From Polaribacter sp. (lineage in GTDB: Bacteria; Bacteroidota; Bacteroidia; Flavobacteriales; Flavobacteriaceae): DNA of 64,000 nucleotides. The notes beneath the pieces were generated by a model. It had not been told where the DNA came from. It did not search any database and saw nothing but the letters and a program-made list of their open reading frames with translations. Position 1 is the first letter of the stretch. Every line of letters starts with the position of its first letter. Below, piece by piece: positions 10,014-20,660 of the stretch. A program made the position numbers and the translations under genes. Location of the stretch: the NCBI GenBank assembly GCA_029250685.1, contig JAQXEU010000009.1:62001-126000 (forward strand), read 5' to 3'.

Positions 10014-10365
10014 GAAGCAATCAATGAGTAAAATGGGATTAGCAAAAACAGAAATATTTACAGATCAACAAAATAGAATTTCATTGTATGCAAAAGTTTT
10101 TGGCCATCCTGCAAGAGTTGCAATCTTGCAACATTTATTTAAAATAAACACTTGTGTTTGTGGTGATTTAGTTAACGTAATAAAGCTAGCACAACCGACA
10201 ATTTCACAGCATTTAAAAGAATTAAAATTGTTAGGATTGATAAAAGGAAACGTAGAAGGAACTCGTGTTTGTTATTGTATCCATCAAGAGAATTGGACAA
10301 GTATGAAAGAAATTATGTTTCAGTTTTTAAATCAAGACAGAACCAACAAAGAAGGTTGTTTTTAA
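10012..10365 (+). CDS. ArsR/SmtB family transcriptional regulator
   Basis: HPARVAILQHL...NTCVCGDLVNVIKLAQPTISQHLKELKLLGLIKG. Confidence 0.93.
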   Translation: MKQSMSKMGLAKTEIFTDQQNRISLYAKVFGHPARVAILQHLFKINTCVCGDLVNVIKLAQPTISQHLKELKLLGLIKGNVEGTRVCYCIHQENWTSMKEIMFQFLNQDRTNKEGCF

Positions 10366-10403
10366 TTTATTTACCAACAAGAACATATTAAAATAAAAGA
10401 ATC

Positions 10404-10847
10404 ATGAAGTTATCAGAAATCAAATCAAGCTTAAAAACATTAGATACAATTGCTTTTCAATTGCCAAACGGAGAATTAGTTCCAAATCATTTTCATGTAA
10501 CTGAAATTGGAAAAATCACAAAAAACTTTATCGATTGTGGCGGAACAGTTCGTAAAGAAGAAGTTGTAAACTTTCAACTTTGGGATGCAGACGATTATGA
10601 TCATAGATTACATCCAGAAAAATTGATAAATATTATTAATCTTTCCGAAAAAATTTTAGAAATTGGGGACTTAGAAATTGAAGTTGAATTTCAAGGAGAA
10701 ACGATTCAGAAATTCGGACTTGATTTTGACGGAAAAAACTATTTGTTAACTTCAAAACAAACCGATTGTTTGGCAAGAGATAAATGTGAAGTTCCTGCTT
10801 TTTCAGAAACAGCAAACTGTTGTTCACCGTCAAGCGGATGTTGTTAA
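10404..10847 (+). CDS. DUF6428-like protein with Cys-rich C-terminus
   Basis: Position after arsR and CEVPAFSETANCCSPSSGCC tail. Confidence 0.65.
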   Translation: MKLSEIKSSLKTLDTIAFQLPNGELVPNHFHVTEIGKITKNFIDCGGTVRKEEVVNFQLWDADDYDHRLHPEKLINIINLSEKILEIGDLEIEVEFQGETIQKFGLDFDGKNYLLTSKQTDCLARDKCEVPAFSETANCCSPSSGCC

Positions 10848-10864
10848 TTTAAAAATTATAAAAA

Positions 10865-11482
10865 ATGCCTGTATTTGAATCCATTGAGGAAATTATTTCA
10901 ACTTTAAATATTGCTTCAATTTCAAACGAAAGAAAAGCAGTTCTAAAACCGTTAATTGATTTTATTCAAACTAAAACTTTAGAAAATCAAGAAATTCGAT
11001 TGAATTTTATTTGCACACATAATTCTCGAAGAAGTCATTTATCACAAATTTGGGCGCAAACAATCGCGCATTATTTCAATTTAAAAAATGTGTTTTGTTA
11101 TTCAGCTGGAACAGAAGCAACAGCACTTTTTCCTATGATAATTGAAACATTGCAAAACGCTGGTTTTAAAATGAATAAAAGTTCAGAAAGCAATAATCCT
11201 AGATATACTATTATGTTTTCAGAAAATGAACAACCAATTATTGGATTTTCTAAAACATTAGATGATGAATTTAATCCAACCTCTAAATTTGCTGCAATTA
11301 TGACATGCACACAAGCTGATGAAGGTTGCCCGTTTATCACTGGAGCAGAAAAGCGAATCTCTGTTCCTTTTGAAGACCCTAAAGTTTTTGATAACACACC
11401 ACAACAAGCTAAAAAATACAAGGAAAGAAGTCTACAAATTGCTACTGAAATGAAGTATGTGTTTTCTCAAATAAAGGTTTAA
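10865..11482 (+). CDS. Low-molecular-weight protein-tyrosine-phosphatase / arsenate reductase-like
   Basis: LNFICTHNSRRSHLSQ phosphate loop, TCTQADEGCPFI. Confidence 0.88.
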   Translation: MPVFESIEEIISTLNIASISNERKAVLKPLIDFIQTKTLENQEIRLNFICTHNSRRSHLSQIWAQTIAHYFNLKNVFCYSAGTEATALFPMIIETLQNAGFKMNKSSESNNPRYTIMFSENEQPIIGFSKTLDDEFNPTSKFAAIMTCTQADEGCPFITGAEKRISVPFEDPKVFDNTPQQAKKYKERSLQIATEMKYVFSQIKV

Positions 11483-11501
11483 TTTATAAATAGAAAATGA
11501 A

Positions 11502-12353
11502 TTATTTCTCAACGGGTAAATGAGATAAACTACCCCACTCTGTCCAAGAACCATCATAAACAGCAATAGAATTATTATTTGCAATTGTTGCTCCTAAAGC
11601 GAGAACACAAGCTGTAATTCCTGATCCACAAGAAAAAATAAGCTCTTTGTTATCAGGATTTATTTCTTTGAACAAATCCTCTAATTCATCTTTAGTTTTT
11701 AATTCTGAATTATTTAAAAGCGATGAATATGGCAAACTTTTAGAAGTAGGAATATGACCATTTCTTATTTCTTTTCTCGGTTCTAATTCAGTTGCATTAA
11801 ATCTTCCTGAAGAGCGTGCATCAACAATTAGATTAGTAGAATTTGAAATCGATTCTAAGACAACATCAGAATTAATGATTTTTTCTGATTGATAATTTGC
11901 TTCAAAATCACCCAACTCAAAACTATGAGTTTGTTTTTTTTCTACTGAATGATTTGCTTTTTCCCACGCTGGAAATCCACCATCTAAAATAGCAATATTT
12001 TTAAACCCCATCGACTTAAAAAGCCACCAAACTCTAGGTGAAGAATAAATTCCGTACGTATCATAAACCACGATACAAGAATTTTTATTTATTCCTAATT
12101 TCTTCGCTTCATTTTCAAAGTCTTTAGCACTTAAAGTAGTATTTGGGAATTGTGCTCCTTGAATAGAAAACACTTTTTTAATATCAAAAAAACGTGTATT
12201 AGGAATTTGATTTTCATTTAAACTATTAGCTGTTTTATTGAGTGAAACTTTAGAAATTGTACCGTCTAAAACTATTAAATTGGTTGCATCTTTATGTTGA
12301 AACAACCAATTTACAGAAACCAATGGTTCTTCTATTTGTAATAAAGTATCCAT
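11502..12353 (-). CDS. Sulfurtransferase (rhodanese / 3-mercaptopyruvate sulfurtransferase type)
   Basis: Two rhodanese domains, active-site loop FSCGSGITACVLALG. Confidence 0.9.
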   Translation of the reverse strand: MDTLLQIEEPLVSVNWLFQHKDATNLIVLDGTISKVSLNKTANSLNENQIPNTRFFDIKKVFSIQGAQFPNTTLSAKDFENEAKKLGINKNSCIVVYDTYGIYSSPRVWWLFKSMGFKNIAILDGGFPAWEKANHSVEKKQTHSFELGDFEANYQSEKIINSDVVLESISNSTNLIVDARSSGRFNATELEPRKEIRNGHIPTSKSLPYSSLLNNSELKTKDELEDLFKEINPDNKELIFSCGSGITACVLALGATIANNNSIAVYDGSWTEWGSLSHLPVEK

Positions 12354-12380
12354 TAATTATAAATCTAATATTCTTATTTC

Positions 12381-13688
12381 CTATTTAACTGCATCGTAAT
12401 TATCATCCCAGTTTTGAACATGAGGGTCGCCTAACTTACCTACAGATTTTGCAACTAACATTGAAACCGCTGCATCACCAGTTACGTTTACAACAGTTCT
12501 ACACATATCCAAAGGTCTATCAACCGCAAAAATTAATGCCAAACCAGCTTCTGGAATTCCTGCATACCCTAAGACTCCGACCAACATAACCATTCCTGCT
12601 CCAGGAACTGCGGCAGAACCAATTGATGCTAAAGTTGCAGTAGCAATAATTCCTAATTGTGTTCCGAATGTTAAGTCCATTCCGAATGCTTGCGCAATAA
12701 ATACAGCAGCAACAGCTTGATATAAACTTGTTCCGTCCATATTAATAGTTGCTCCTATTGGCAATACAAAACTTGCGACTTCTTCTTCTACTCCAATATG
12801 CTCTGTAACTCTTTCCATTGTAACTGGTAAAGTTGCCGCACTTGAGCTTGTTGAAAATGCTAGTAATTGCGCTGGTGAAATTGCTTTCATAAAAAAACTT
12901 GGACTTTTCTTTGTAAATATAACCACCAAAATATTATAAATAACGATCATCAACATTAAACCACCAACTACTGTTATTGCGTACCAACCTAAGGCTTTAA
13001 ATAAATCTAAACTTGGCGATTCTACAACCAGCGCTGCTAATAATGCAAATACACCATAAGGAGCTGCGAGCATTATTAAATCGACCATTTTAAGTATGAC
13101 TTCGTTAAATCCGTCAAAAAATTTCTTTACCGTTTCTCCTTTTTCTTCTGGAATTAAAATCAATCCGATTCCAAAGAAAACTGCGAAAAAGATTACTTGC
13201 AACATGTTTCTATTACTTGTTGCTGCTGCAAAAATATTTTCGGGAACCAAATCTATTAATGCCTGTAATGGCCCGCTATCTTTTTGTTTGGCGGCTTCAT
13301 CCTTATATTTTGTAGTGTTTGTGCTATAACTATCTACCATTTCTTGTCTTGTTTCCTCGCTAATAGATTTACCAGGGTTTACAATATTTACTAAAACCAA
13401 TCCGATAGAAACAGCAATAACAGTGGTAACAATATAAATACCGATTGTTCTTCCTCCCATTTTAGAGAGTTTAGAAATATCTTTTAAATCAGAAACTCCT
13501 TTAATTAATGCGGCTAGAATAAGCGGAATTGCAATTAATTTTAACGAGTTGATAAAAATGGTTCCGAAAGGTTTTATCCAATCTTTTATAAAGTCTTTAC
13601 CAAAATCAAAGTTTGTCATAATCAGAGCAAAAACAACTCCTAATAACATTCCTAATAAGATTCTCCAGTGTAGTGCTAATTTTTTCAT
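12381..13688 (-). CDS. Dicarboxylate/amino acid:cation symporter (DAACS)
   Basis: LLAFSTSSSAATLPVTM, GATINMDGTSLYQ. Confidence 0.95.
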   Translation of the reverse strand: MKKLALHWRILLGMLLGVVFALIMTNFDFGKDFIKDWIKPFGTIFINSLKLIAIPLILAALIKGVSDLKDISKLSKMGGRTIGIYIVTTVIAVSIGLVLVNIVNPGKSISEETRQEMVDSYSTNTTKYKDEAAKQKDSGPLQALIDLVPENIFAAATSNRNMLQVIFFAVFFGIGLILIPEEKGETVKKFFDGFNEVILKMVDLIMLAAPYGVFALLAALVVESPSLDLFKALGWYAITVVGGLMLMIVIYNILVVIFTKKSPSFFMKAISPAQLLAFSTSSSAATLPVTMERVTEHIGVEEEVASFVLPIGATINMDGTSLYQAVAAVFIAQAFGMDLTFGTQLGIIATATLASIGSAAVPGAGMVMLVGVLGYAGIPEAGLALIFAVDRPLDMCRTVVNVTGDAAVSMLVAKSVGKLGDPHVQNWDDNYDAVK

Positions 13689-13806
13689 TTAATAGAATTA
13701 TAATTATAGTTTTGAAAGGTAAAAAAAATACAAACCAACAACCAAATTTCTTAGCGTTTATTTAGAAAACTAATGCTGTAAATTTTCTGTAACTAGAATC
13801 ATGTTG

Positions 13807-13814
13807 TATTTTTG
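13807..13814 (+). promoter_or_regulatory. -7 box TATTTTTG
   Basis: TAnnTTTG match; lies inside the track ORF start, so the real start is likely ATG 13831. Confidence 0.5.
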
Positions 13815-13830
13815 CAGCATATTTTACAAA

Positions 13831-14145
13831 ATGGAAAAATTAAAAAAGCACTGGAACTTAAAATCTAACTGGCAAGTCTTTATTATTTTATTAGTATTTT
13901 CAATTACTGGTTACAGTTCTTTATTGATTGCTAAACCAATTTTAAGTTTAGTAGGTTTGGATCAAGCAACAACAAATCCTTGGGTTTATAGACCTTTAAG
14001 AATTCTATTGATTTTTCCTTTTTATCAAATTTTAATTGTTTTCTTCGGATGGCTTTTCGGTCAGTTTACTTTTTTCTGGAATTTTGAAAAGAAAATGTTA
14101 AGCAGATTGGGATTTAAACGATTCTTTAAAACTAAAGAACAATAA
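13831..14145 (+). CDS. DUF6787 family membrane protein
   Basis: MEKLKKHWNLKSNWQVFIILLVFSITGYSSLLIAKP; start revised from 13801 because of the upstream promoter box. Confidence 0.75.
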   Translation: MEKLKKHWNLKSNWQVFIILLVFSITGYSSLLIAKPILSLVGLDQATTNPWVYRPLRILLIFPFYQILIVFFGWLFGQFTFFWNFEKKMLSRLGFKRFFKTKEQ

Positions 14146-14771
14146 TGGAATTTACTTCATTTTTAAATACTATTAATCATATTAAAACTGCAAAAATTGG
14201 TGGTTTAGAATCACAGTTTAGACTGGCACCAAAAATGCGTTTAAATTATAATGAAGAAAAAATTGCAGCGAGCAACCCTAAAAAAGCAGCAGTTTTAGCT
14301 TTATTTTATCCAAATGAAAAAGGAGAAACTTGTTTTTTATTAACGCAAAGAGCAAGCTATAAAGGAACACATTCTGCACAAATTAGTTTTCCTGGTGGGA
14401 AAATTGAAAAAACAGATAAAAATTTAAAAGAAACTGCACTTAGAGAAACATTTGAAGAAGTTGGAATTTCCGAAGAAAACATTAATGTAATTAGAGAAAT
14501 TACGGATGTTTACATTCCTCCTAGTAATTTTTTAGCAACGCCATTTATTGCTTTTTCTAAAGAAAAACCAAATTTTATAATTAATCACGAAGTAGATCAC
14601 ACTTTTGATGTATTGTTAAAAGATTTGCTAGACGACTCAAATATTACATCCATAAACATTACAACTTCATACGCTAAAAATACTGATGTACCTTGCTTTA
14701 AATTAAACAATTACATCGTTTGGGGCGCAACTGCTATGATTCTTAATGAAATTAAAGAATTATTAAAATAG
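14145..14771 (+). CDS. NUDIX hydrolase, CoA pyrophosphatase type
   Basis: SFPGGKIEKTDKNLKETALRETFEEVGI NUDIX box. Confidence 0.92.
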   Translation: MEFTSFLNTINHIKTAKIGGLESQFRLAPKMRLNYNEEKIAASNPKKAAVLALFYPNEKGETCFLLTQRASYKGTHSAQISFPGGKIEKTDKNLKETALRETFEEVGISEENINVIREITDVYIPPSNFLATPFIAFSKEKPNFIINHEVDHTFDVLLKDLLDDSNITSINITTSYAKNTDVPCFKLNNYIVWGATAMILNEIKELLK

Positions 14772-14836
14772 TGTGTTCCTTTATTCTTTTGTACTTTCGT
14801 AATCAACTAACTAGTGAAAATTAAAACCAATTATTA

Positions 14837-15643
14837 ATGCCTTTATTCAAAAGAAACCCTTTTGGACATATTCTGTTTTTAAAAAAATGGGTTGTTCGAA
14901 TTTTCGCTGTCGTTTCTCATGGTAGATATAGACGATTTAATAGCTTACAAATTGAAGGCTCAGAAATTATTAGGAGCTTGCCAGATAACAATGTATTATT
15001 TGTTTCTAATCATCAAACTTATTTTGCAGATGTAACAGCAATGTTTCATGTTTTTAATGCTGCATTAAAAGGCAGAGATAATAATATTAAAAACATCGGT
15101 TATATTTGGCAACCAAAATTAAATCTTTATTATGTTGCCGCTGGTGAAACTATGCGATCTGGATTATTACCTAAAATACTTGCTTATGGTGGGTCTATTT
15201 CAATAGAGAGAACTTGGAGAAGCGAAGGTAAAAATGTGAATAGACAAGTAAAAATGTCTGATGTTTCTAATATTGGTAAAGCTTTAAATGATGGTTGGGT
15301 AATTACTTTTCCACAAGGAACAACGACTCCTTTTAAACCAATTAGAAGAGGAACTGCACACATTATAAAAAAGCATAAACCAATTGTAGTTCCAATTGTT
15401 ATTGACGGATTTAGACGTTCTTTTGATAAAAAAGGTTTGGCTATAAAAAAACGTAATGTATTACAATCAATGGTCATAAAAGAACCTTTAGATATTGATT
15501 ATGAGAATGAAGACATAAAGGATATTGTAAAGAAAATTGAATTTGCAATTGAGCAACATCCTTCATTTTTAAAAGTGTTATCAGTTGAAGAATATGCAAA
15601 ACAAGAAGAAGAGTTAAACAAAAAACGAGAGTTTTGGAGTTAA
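14837..15643 (+). CDS. 1-acyl-sn-glycerol-3-phosphate acyltransferase family
   Basis: FVSNHQTYFADV (HX4D-like) and FPQGTTTPFKPIRRGTAHI. Confidence 0.85.
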   Translation: MPLFKRNPFGHILFLKKWVVRIFAVVSHGRYRRFNSLQIEGSEIIRSLPDNNVLFVSNHQTYFADVTAMFHVFNAALKGRDNNIKNIGYIWQPKLNLYYVAAGETMRSGLLPKILAYGGSISIERTWRSEGKNVNRQVKMSDVSNIGKALNDGWVITFPQGTTTPFKPIRRGTAHIIKKHKPIVVPIVIDGFRRSFDKKGLAIKKRNVLQSMVIKEPLDIDYENEDIKDIVKKIEFAIEQHPSFLKVLSVEEYAKQEEELNKKREFWS

Positions 15644-15650
15644 ATAGATA

Positions 15651-15687
15651 AAAAAAAAGGAGCAACAAATGTTGCTCCTTTTTTTAT
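15651..15687. terminator. Bidirectional intrinsic terminator
   Basis: AAAAAAAAGGAGCAACaaatGTTGCTCCTTTTTTT. Confidence 0.9.
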
Positions 15688-15702
15688 TCAAATAAATTAC
15701 TA

Positions 15703-16176
15703 TTATTTACCTAACCAAGCATTCATCATCCAAATTGTTTTTTCTTGTTCAGCAATAAAATCACTCATCATAGAGTTTGTTCCTTCATCATTAGCATCTC
15801 CAGACGCATCTAAAATTATTCTTTCGATTGATAATAATTCAGAAAGTGAATTCACAATTACTTCAACCGCTTCAACATCATTAGAAACATCTTTTGCAAC
15901 AGGAACTTTCGCTAACGAAGTATATTCCTCAAACGTATGTAAAGGTTTTCCTTGTAAGGTTAAAATTCGTTCTGCTATCAAATCGATCTTAATCTGCGAG
16001 TCGTTATAAAACTCTTCAAATTTCACATGCAACTCAAAAAAATTCTTTCCCTTTATATTCCAATGTAAACCTCTTAAACTTTGGTAATACACTTGAAAAT
16101 TCGCCAATAAAACATTTAAATCAGTTGCTGTTTTTATTGTTTTCTTTTTATCTAACCCTAAAATTGTTGAGTTCAT
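15703..16176 (-). CDS. dps: Dps family DNA starvation/ferritin-like protein
   Basis: LRGLHWNIKGKNFFELHVKFEEFYND and C-terminal helix. Confidence 0.93.
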   Translation of the reverse strand: MNSTILGLDKKKTIKTATDLNVLLANFQVYYQSLRGLHWNIKGKNFFELHVKFEEFYNDSQIKIDLIAERILTLQGKPLHTFEEYTSLAKVPVAKDVSNDVEAVEVIVNSLSELLSIERIILDASGDANDEGTNSMMSDFIAEQEKTIWMMNAWLGK

Positions 16177-16280
16177 TTTTTATCTATTTTTTTATTCACT
16201 ACAAATTTAACACAACATTTACTTTAAAAACTATAAATATTATTGATAGTTTTAATATCTTTATCAAAAATATTGATGAA

Positions 16281-17222
16281 ATGACAATCACACAATTAAA
16301 ATACGTGCTTTCAGTAGCAGAATATCAAAATTTTACCATTGCTGCAGAACACAGTTTTGTTACACAACCTACGTTGAGTATGCAAATTCAAAAATTAGAA
16401 GATGAATTAAGCGCTAAAATATTTAATCGTGCTACAAAACCAATTGAATTAACTGATATTGGTCGAAAAATTGTAGAACAAGCAAAAATTATTGTTGATG
16501 AAAGCAATCGAATTACTGATATTGTACATCAACAAAAAGGATATATTGGTGGTGAATTTAAACTAGGGATTATCCCAACCGTAATGCCAACATTATTGCC
16601 AATGTTCTTATTAAATTTCACAAAGAAATATCCAAAAGTAAAATTGATTATTGAGGAATTAACCACTGAGGAAATTATTAGAAAGTTAACTGACGGACAT
16701 ATTGATGCAGCAATTGCAGCAACTCCTTTAGAAAATGAAGCAATAAAAGAACGCCCTCTCTATTACGAGCCTTTTGTGGGTCTGATTCCGCAAGGACATC
16801 GCCTTTTTAATAATAAAAACATTAATGTTGATGAATTAGAAGTTGATGATATTTTATTACTGGAAGATGGTCATTGTTTTAAAGACAGTGTTTTAAATTT
16901 ATGTAGAACCTATAGAAGCGATTCTAACAGAAATTTTCAATTACAAAGTGGAAGTTTTGACACCTTAATAAAACTTTCTAAAGAAGGTTTGGGCATGACG
17001 TTAATTCCGTATTTACAAACGTTAGATTTAAACGAAAATGACAAACAATTTTTAAGAGAGTTTACTACGCCACCGCCGGCAAGAGAAGTAAGTTTACTGT
17101 ATCATAAATCGCAATTAAAAATGCAATTGATTGAAGCGTTAAAGACTACAATTGATGGTGTTGTAAGAGGTGCAATTTCCTTTAGTGATGTAAAAATCAT
17201 TAGTCCATTGCAAAAGAAATAA
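16281..17222 (+). CDS. LysR family regulator, OxyR-like
   Basis: MTITQLKYVLSVAEYQNFTIAAEHSFVTQPTLSMQIQKLEDEL; divergent from dps; start revised from the track. Confidence 0.88.
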   Translation: MTITQLKYVLSVAEYQNFTIAAEHSFVTQPTLSMQIQKLEDELSAKIFNRATKPIELTDIGRKIVEQAKIIVDESNRITDIVHQQKGYIGGEFKLGIIPTVMPTLLPMFLLNFTKKYPKVKLIIEELTTEEIIRKLTDGHIDAAIAATPLENEAIKERPLYYEPFVGLIPQGHRLFNNKNINVDELEVDDILLLEDGHCFKDSVLNLCRTYRSDSNRNFQLQSGSFDTLIKLSKEGLGMTLIPYLQTLDLNENDKQFLREFTTPPPAREVSLLYHKSQLKMQLIEALKTTIDGVVRGAISFSDVKIISPLQKK

Positions 17223-17227
17223 AGCAT

Positions 17228-17262
17228 AAAAAAAAGGAAGCTAATTAGCTTCCTTTTTTTTT
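17228..17262. terminator. Bidirectional intrinsic terminator
   Basis: AAAAAAAAGGAAGCTAATTAGCTTCCTTTTTTTT. Confidence 0.88.
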
Positions 17263-17266
17263 ACGA

Positions 17267-18922
<1,656 letters not shown>

Positions 18923-19074
18923 TTATAAGGAGTTTAAGCCCTTTTTTTGTTTAAAAACAGATTATACTTTAATTTAAAAGCAGCAATAAAAAACCTTATA
19001 AACACAGCTAATAATTATCTTTTTTTTGTCAATACTTTAACAACGTATTAACAAGTTTATGATAGATGAATATG

Positions 19075-19082
19075 TAATTTTG
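19075..19082 (+). promoter_or_regulatory. -7 box TAATTTTG
   Basis: TAnnTTTG match 22 nt 5' of ATG 19104. Confidence 0.5.
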
Positions 19083-19103
19083 TAGGGAGTTTAAAAAAGA
19101 TAA

Positions 19104-20495
19104 ATGAATCGATTTTTAAAATATTGTTTTTTACTTGCAACTATTGCTACTATTGGAAGTTGTACAACTTCTGAGAAAGATAAGCTTACCTATTTTGGAG
19201 GTAAAATAATACATCCAAAATCTGACTTTGTGCTTCTTTTTAAGAATGACAAACTTGTTGATAGTTTATTCTTAGATAAAGACGATAAATTTATCATAAG
19301 CTATAAAAACTTCACTAAAGGTTTCTATTACTTTATTCATGGAAACGAAAATCAATACGTTTATATTGAACCAAAAGATAGTATTTCTATTCGTTTAAAT
19401 ACTTGGGACTTTGATGAATCTTTAGTTTTTAGTGGTCTTGGTGCTGATAAGAATAATATATTAATAGATTGTTTTTTAGAAAATGAAAAAGAACGTTATA
19501 ATCACAATACCTACTCTTTCTATAGATTAGGACCTAATCTTTTTAAAGCAAAATTAGATTCGTTATTAAACTTAAGACAAAAAAAGATTGATGATTTTAA
19601 AGCTAGACAAACAGAAGAGTTACCTGAAGATTATTCGGAAATCCTAGAGGTTGTTGCTAAATACCCTGTTTACTCAAGATTTGAAAGATATCCTGCTAGA
19701 AATAAAAGTTTAAATAAAGCAACTGATTACCCTAAATTAGATGCTCGTTTTTATTCGTATAGAGAAAATATAGATTTAAATAATAGCAACTTAATGTATC
19801 TCGCTTCTTATACTCAATACATTGTTAATAGACTTCACAACAATGTTCATTCAAAGGGGATTTCTAGTAAATCAAATGAATTTACTGTTGCATTATTAAA
19901 TACAATAAATGAAAATATAACTAGCGAAAAAACAAAGAACACGTATTTAAGACAAATGGTTGTCAATGATTTTCTTGACAGATCTAGTTGTGACATCAAT
20001 AAAAATGCATTTTACACGTATTTTAAATTAAGTACAGATATTGAGGATAAAAAAGAAGTTCAACGTATTATAAATGATACTAAAAAAATACATGAAGGAA
20101 CTCAATTACCTGATTTTATGGTATCGGATTACAATAATTCTGTTCAAAGCATAAATAAGTTAACAAAAAACAGAAACAATGTTATTTATCTTTGGAATCC
20201 AAAATACACTAGTAGAGAGTATTTGGCTTCTAGGATTAAATATTTGACAAAAGAATTTCCAAAATTGAACTTTGTTGGCGTAAAAGTTTCTTCTCAAGAA
20301 AATGAAAACCCAATAAAAGGAGTTGATATTAAAAGTCAGTTTTTTATTAAATCTGATAATACAGCAAACGAGTTTTTAACAAGCAAATTAACAAGAACCT
20401 TATTAGTAAACAAAAAAGGTGAAATCGTTAATGGCTATGCCTCTATAACAAGCTCGAAAATAAATAAGCAACTTAAGGCTTTACAAAAAGATTAA
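19104..20495 (+). CDS. Lipoprotein with degenerate TlpA/thioredoxin-like C-terminal domain
   Basis: Lipobox ATIGSC; C-terminal GTQLPDFMVSDYNN...NVIYLWNPKYTSREY...LLVNKKGEIV thioredoxin-fold landmarks without CxxC. Confidence 0.65.
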   Translation: MNRFLKYCFLLATIATIGSCTTSEKDKLTYFGGKIIHPKSDFVLLFKNDKLVDSLFLDKDDKFIISYKNFTKGFYYFIHGNENQYVYIEPKDSISIRLNTWDFDESLVFSGLGADKNNILIDCFLENEKERYNHNTYSFYRLGPNLFKAKLDSLLNLRQKKIDDFKARQTEELPEDYSEILEVVAKYPVYSRFERYPARNKSLNKATDYPKLDARFYSYRENIDLNNSNLMYLASYTQYIVNRLHNNVHSKGISSKSNEFTVALLNTINENITSEKTKNTYLRQMVVNDFLDRSSCDINKNAFYTYFKLSTDIEDKKEVQRIINDTKKIHEGTQLPDFMVSDYNNSVQSINKLTKNRNNVIYLWNPKYTSREYLASRIKYLTKEFPKLNFVGVKVSSQENENPIKGVDIKSQFFIKSDNTANEFLTSKLTRTLLVNKKGEIVNGYASITSSKINKQLKALQKD

Positions 20496-20523
20496 TTTAT
20501 AGTTCTATCCACATTATTTATTG

Positions 20524-20531
20524 TACATTTG
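20524..20531 (+). promoter_or_regulatory. -7 box TACATTTG
   Basis: TAnnTTTG match; implies a ~120-nt 5' leader for the DEAD-box gene. Confidence 0.5.
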
Positions 20532-20570
20532 CACGTTTTTAATTTTAAGGATTAAAAATTTTAGATAGTT

Positions 20571-20659
20571 GTTACCCAGGTTACAAGTAACTGATTCTAA
20601 AGCGATTTATAAACCGAGTTTACAGATACTGGCGTCTGTGAATTCACAATTGTTCACAG
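20571..20659 (+). promoter_or_regulatory. Structured 5' leader of DEAD-box helicase mRNA
   Basis: GTTAC/GTAAC (20571-75/20587-91), ACAGA/TCTGT (20622-26/20635-39), CTGTGAA/TTCACAG (20636-42/20653-59); the last two overlap. Confidence 0.45.
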
Positions 20660-20660
20660 C

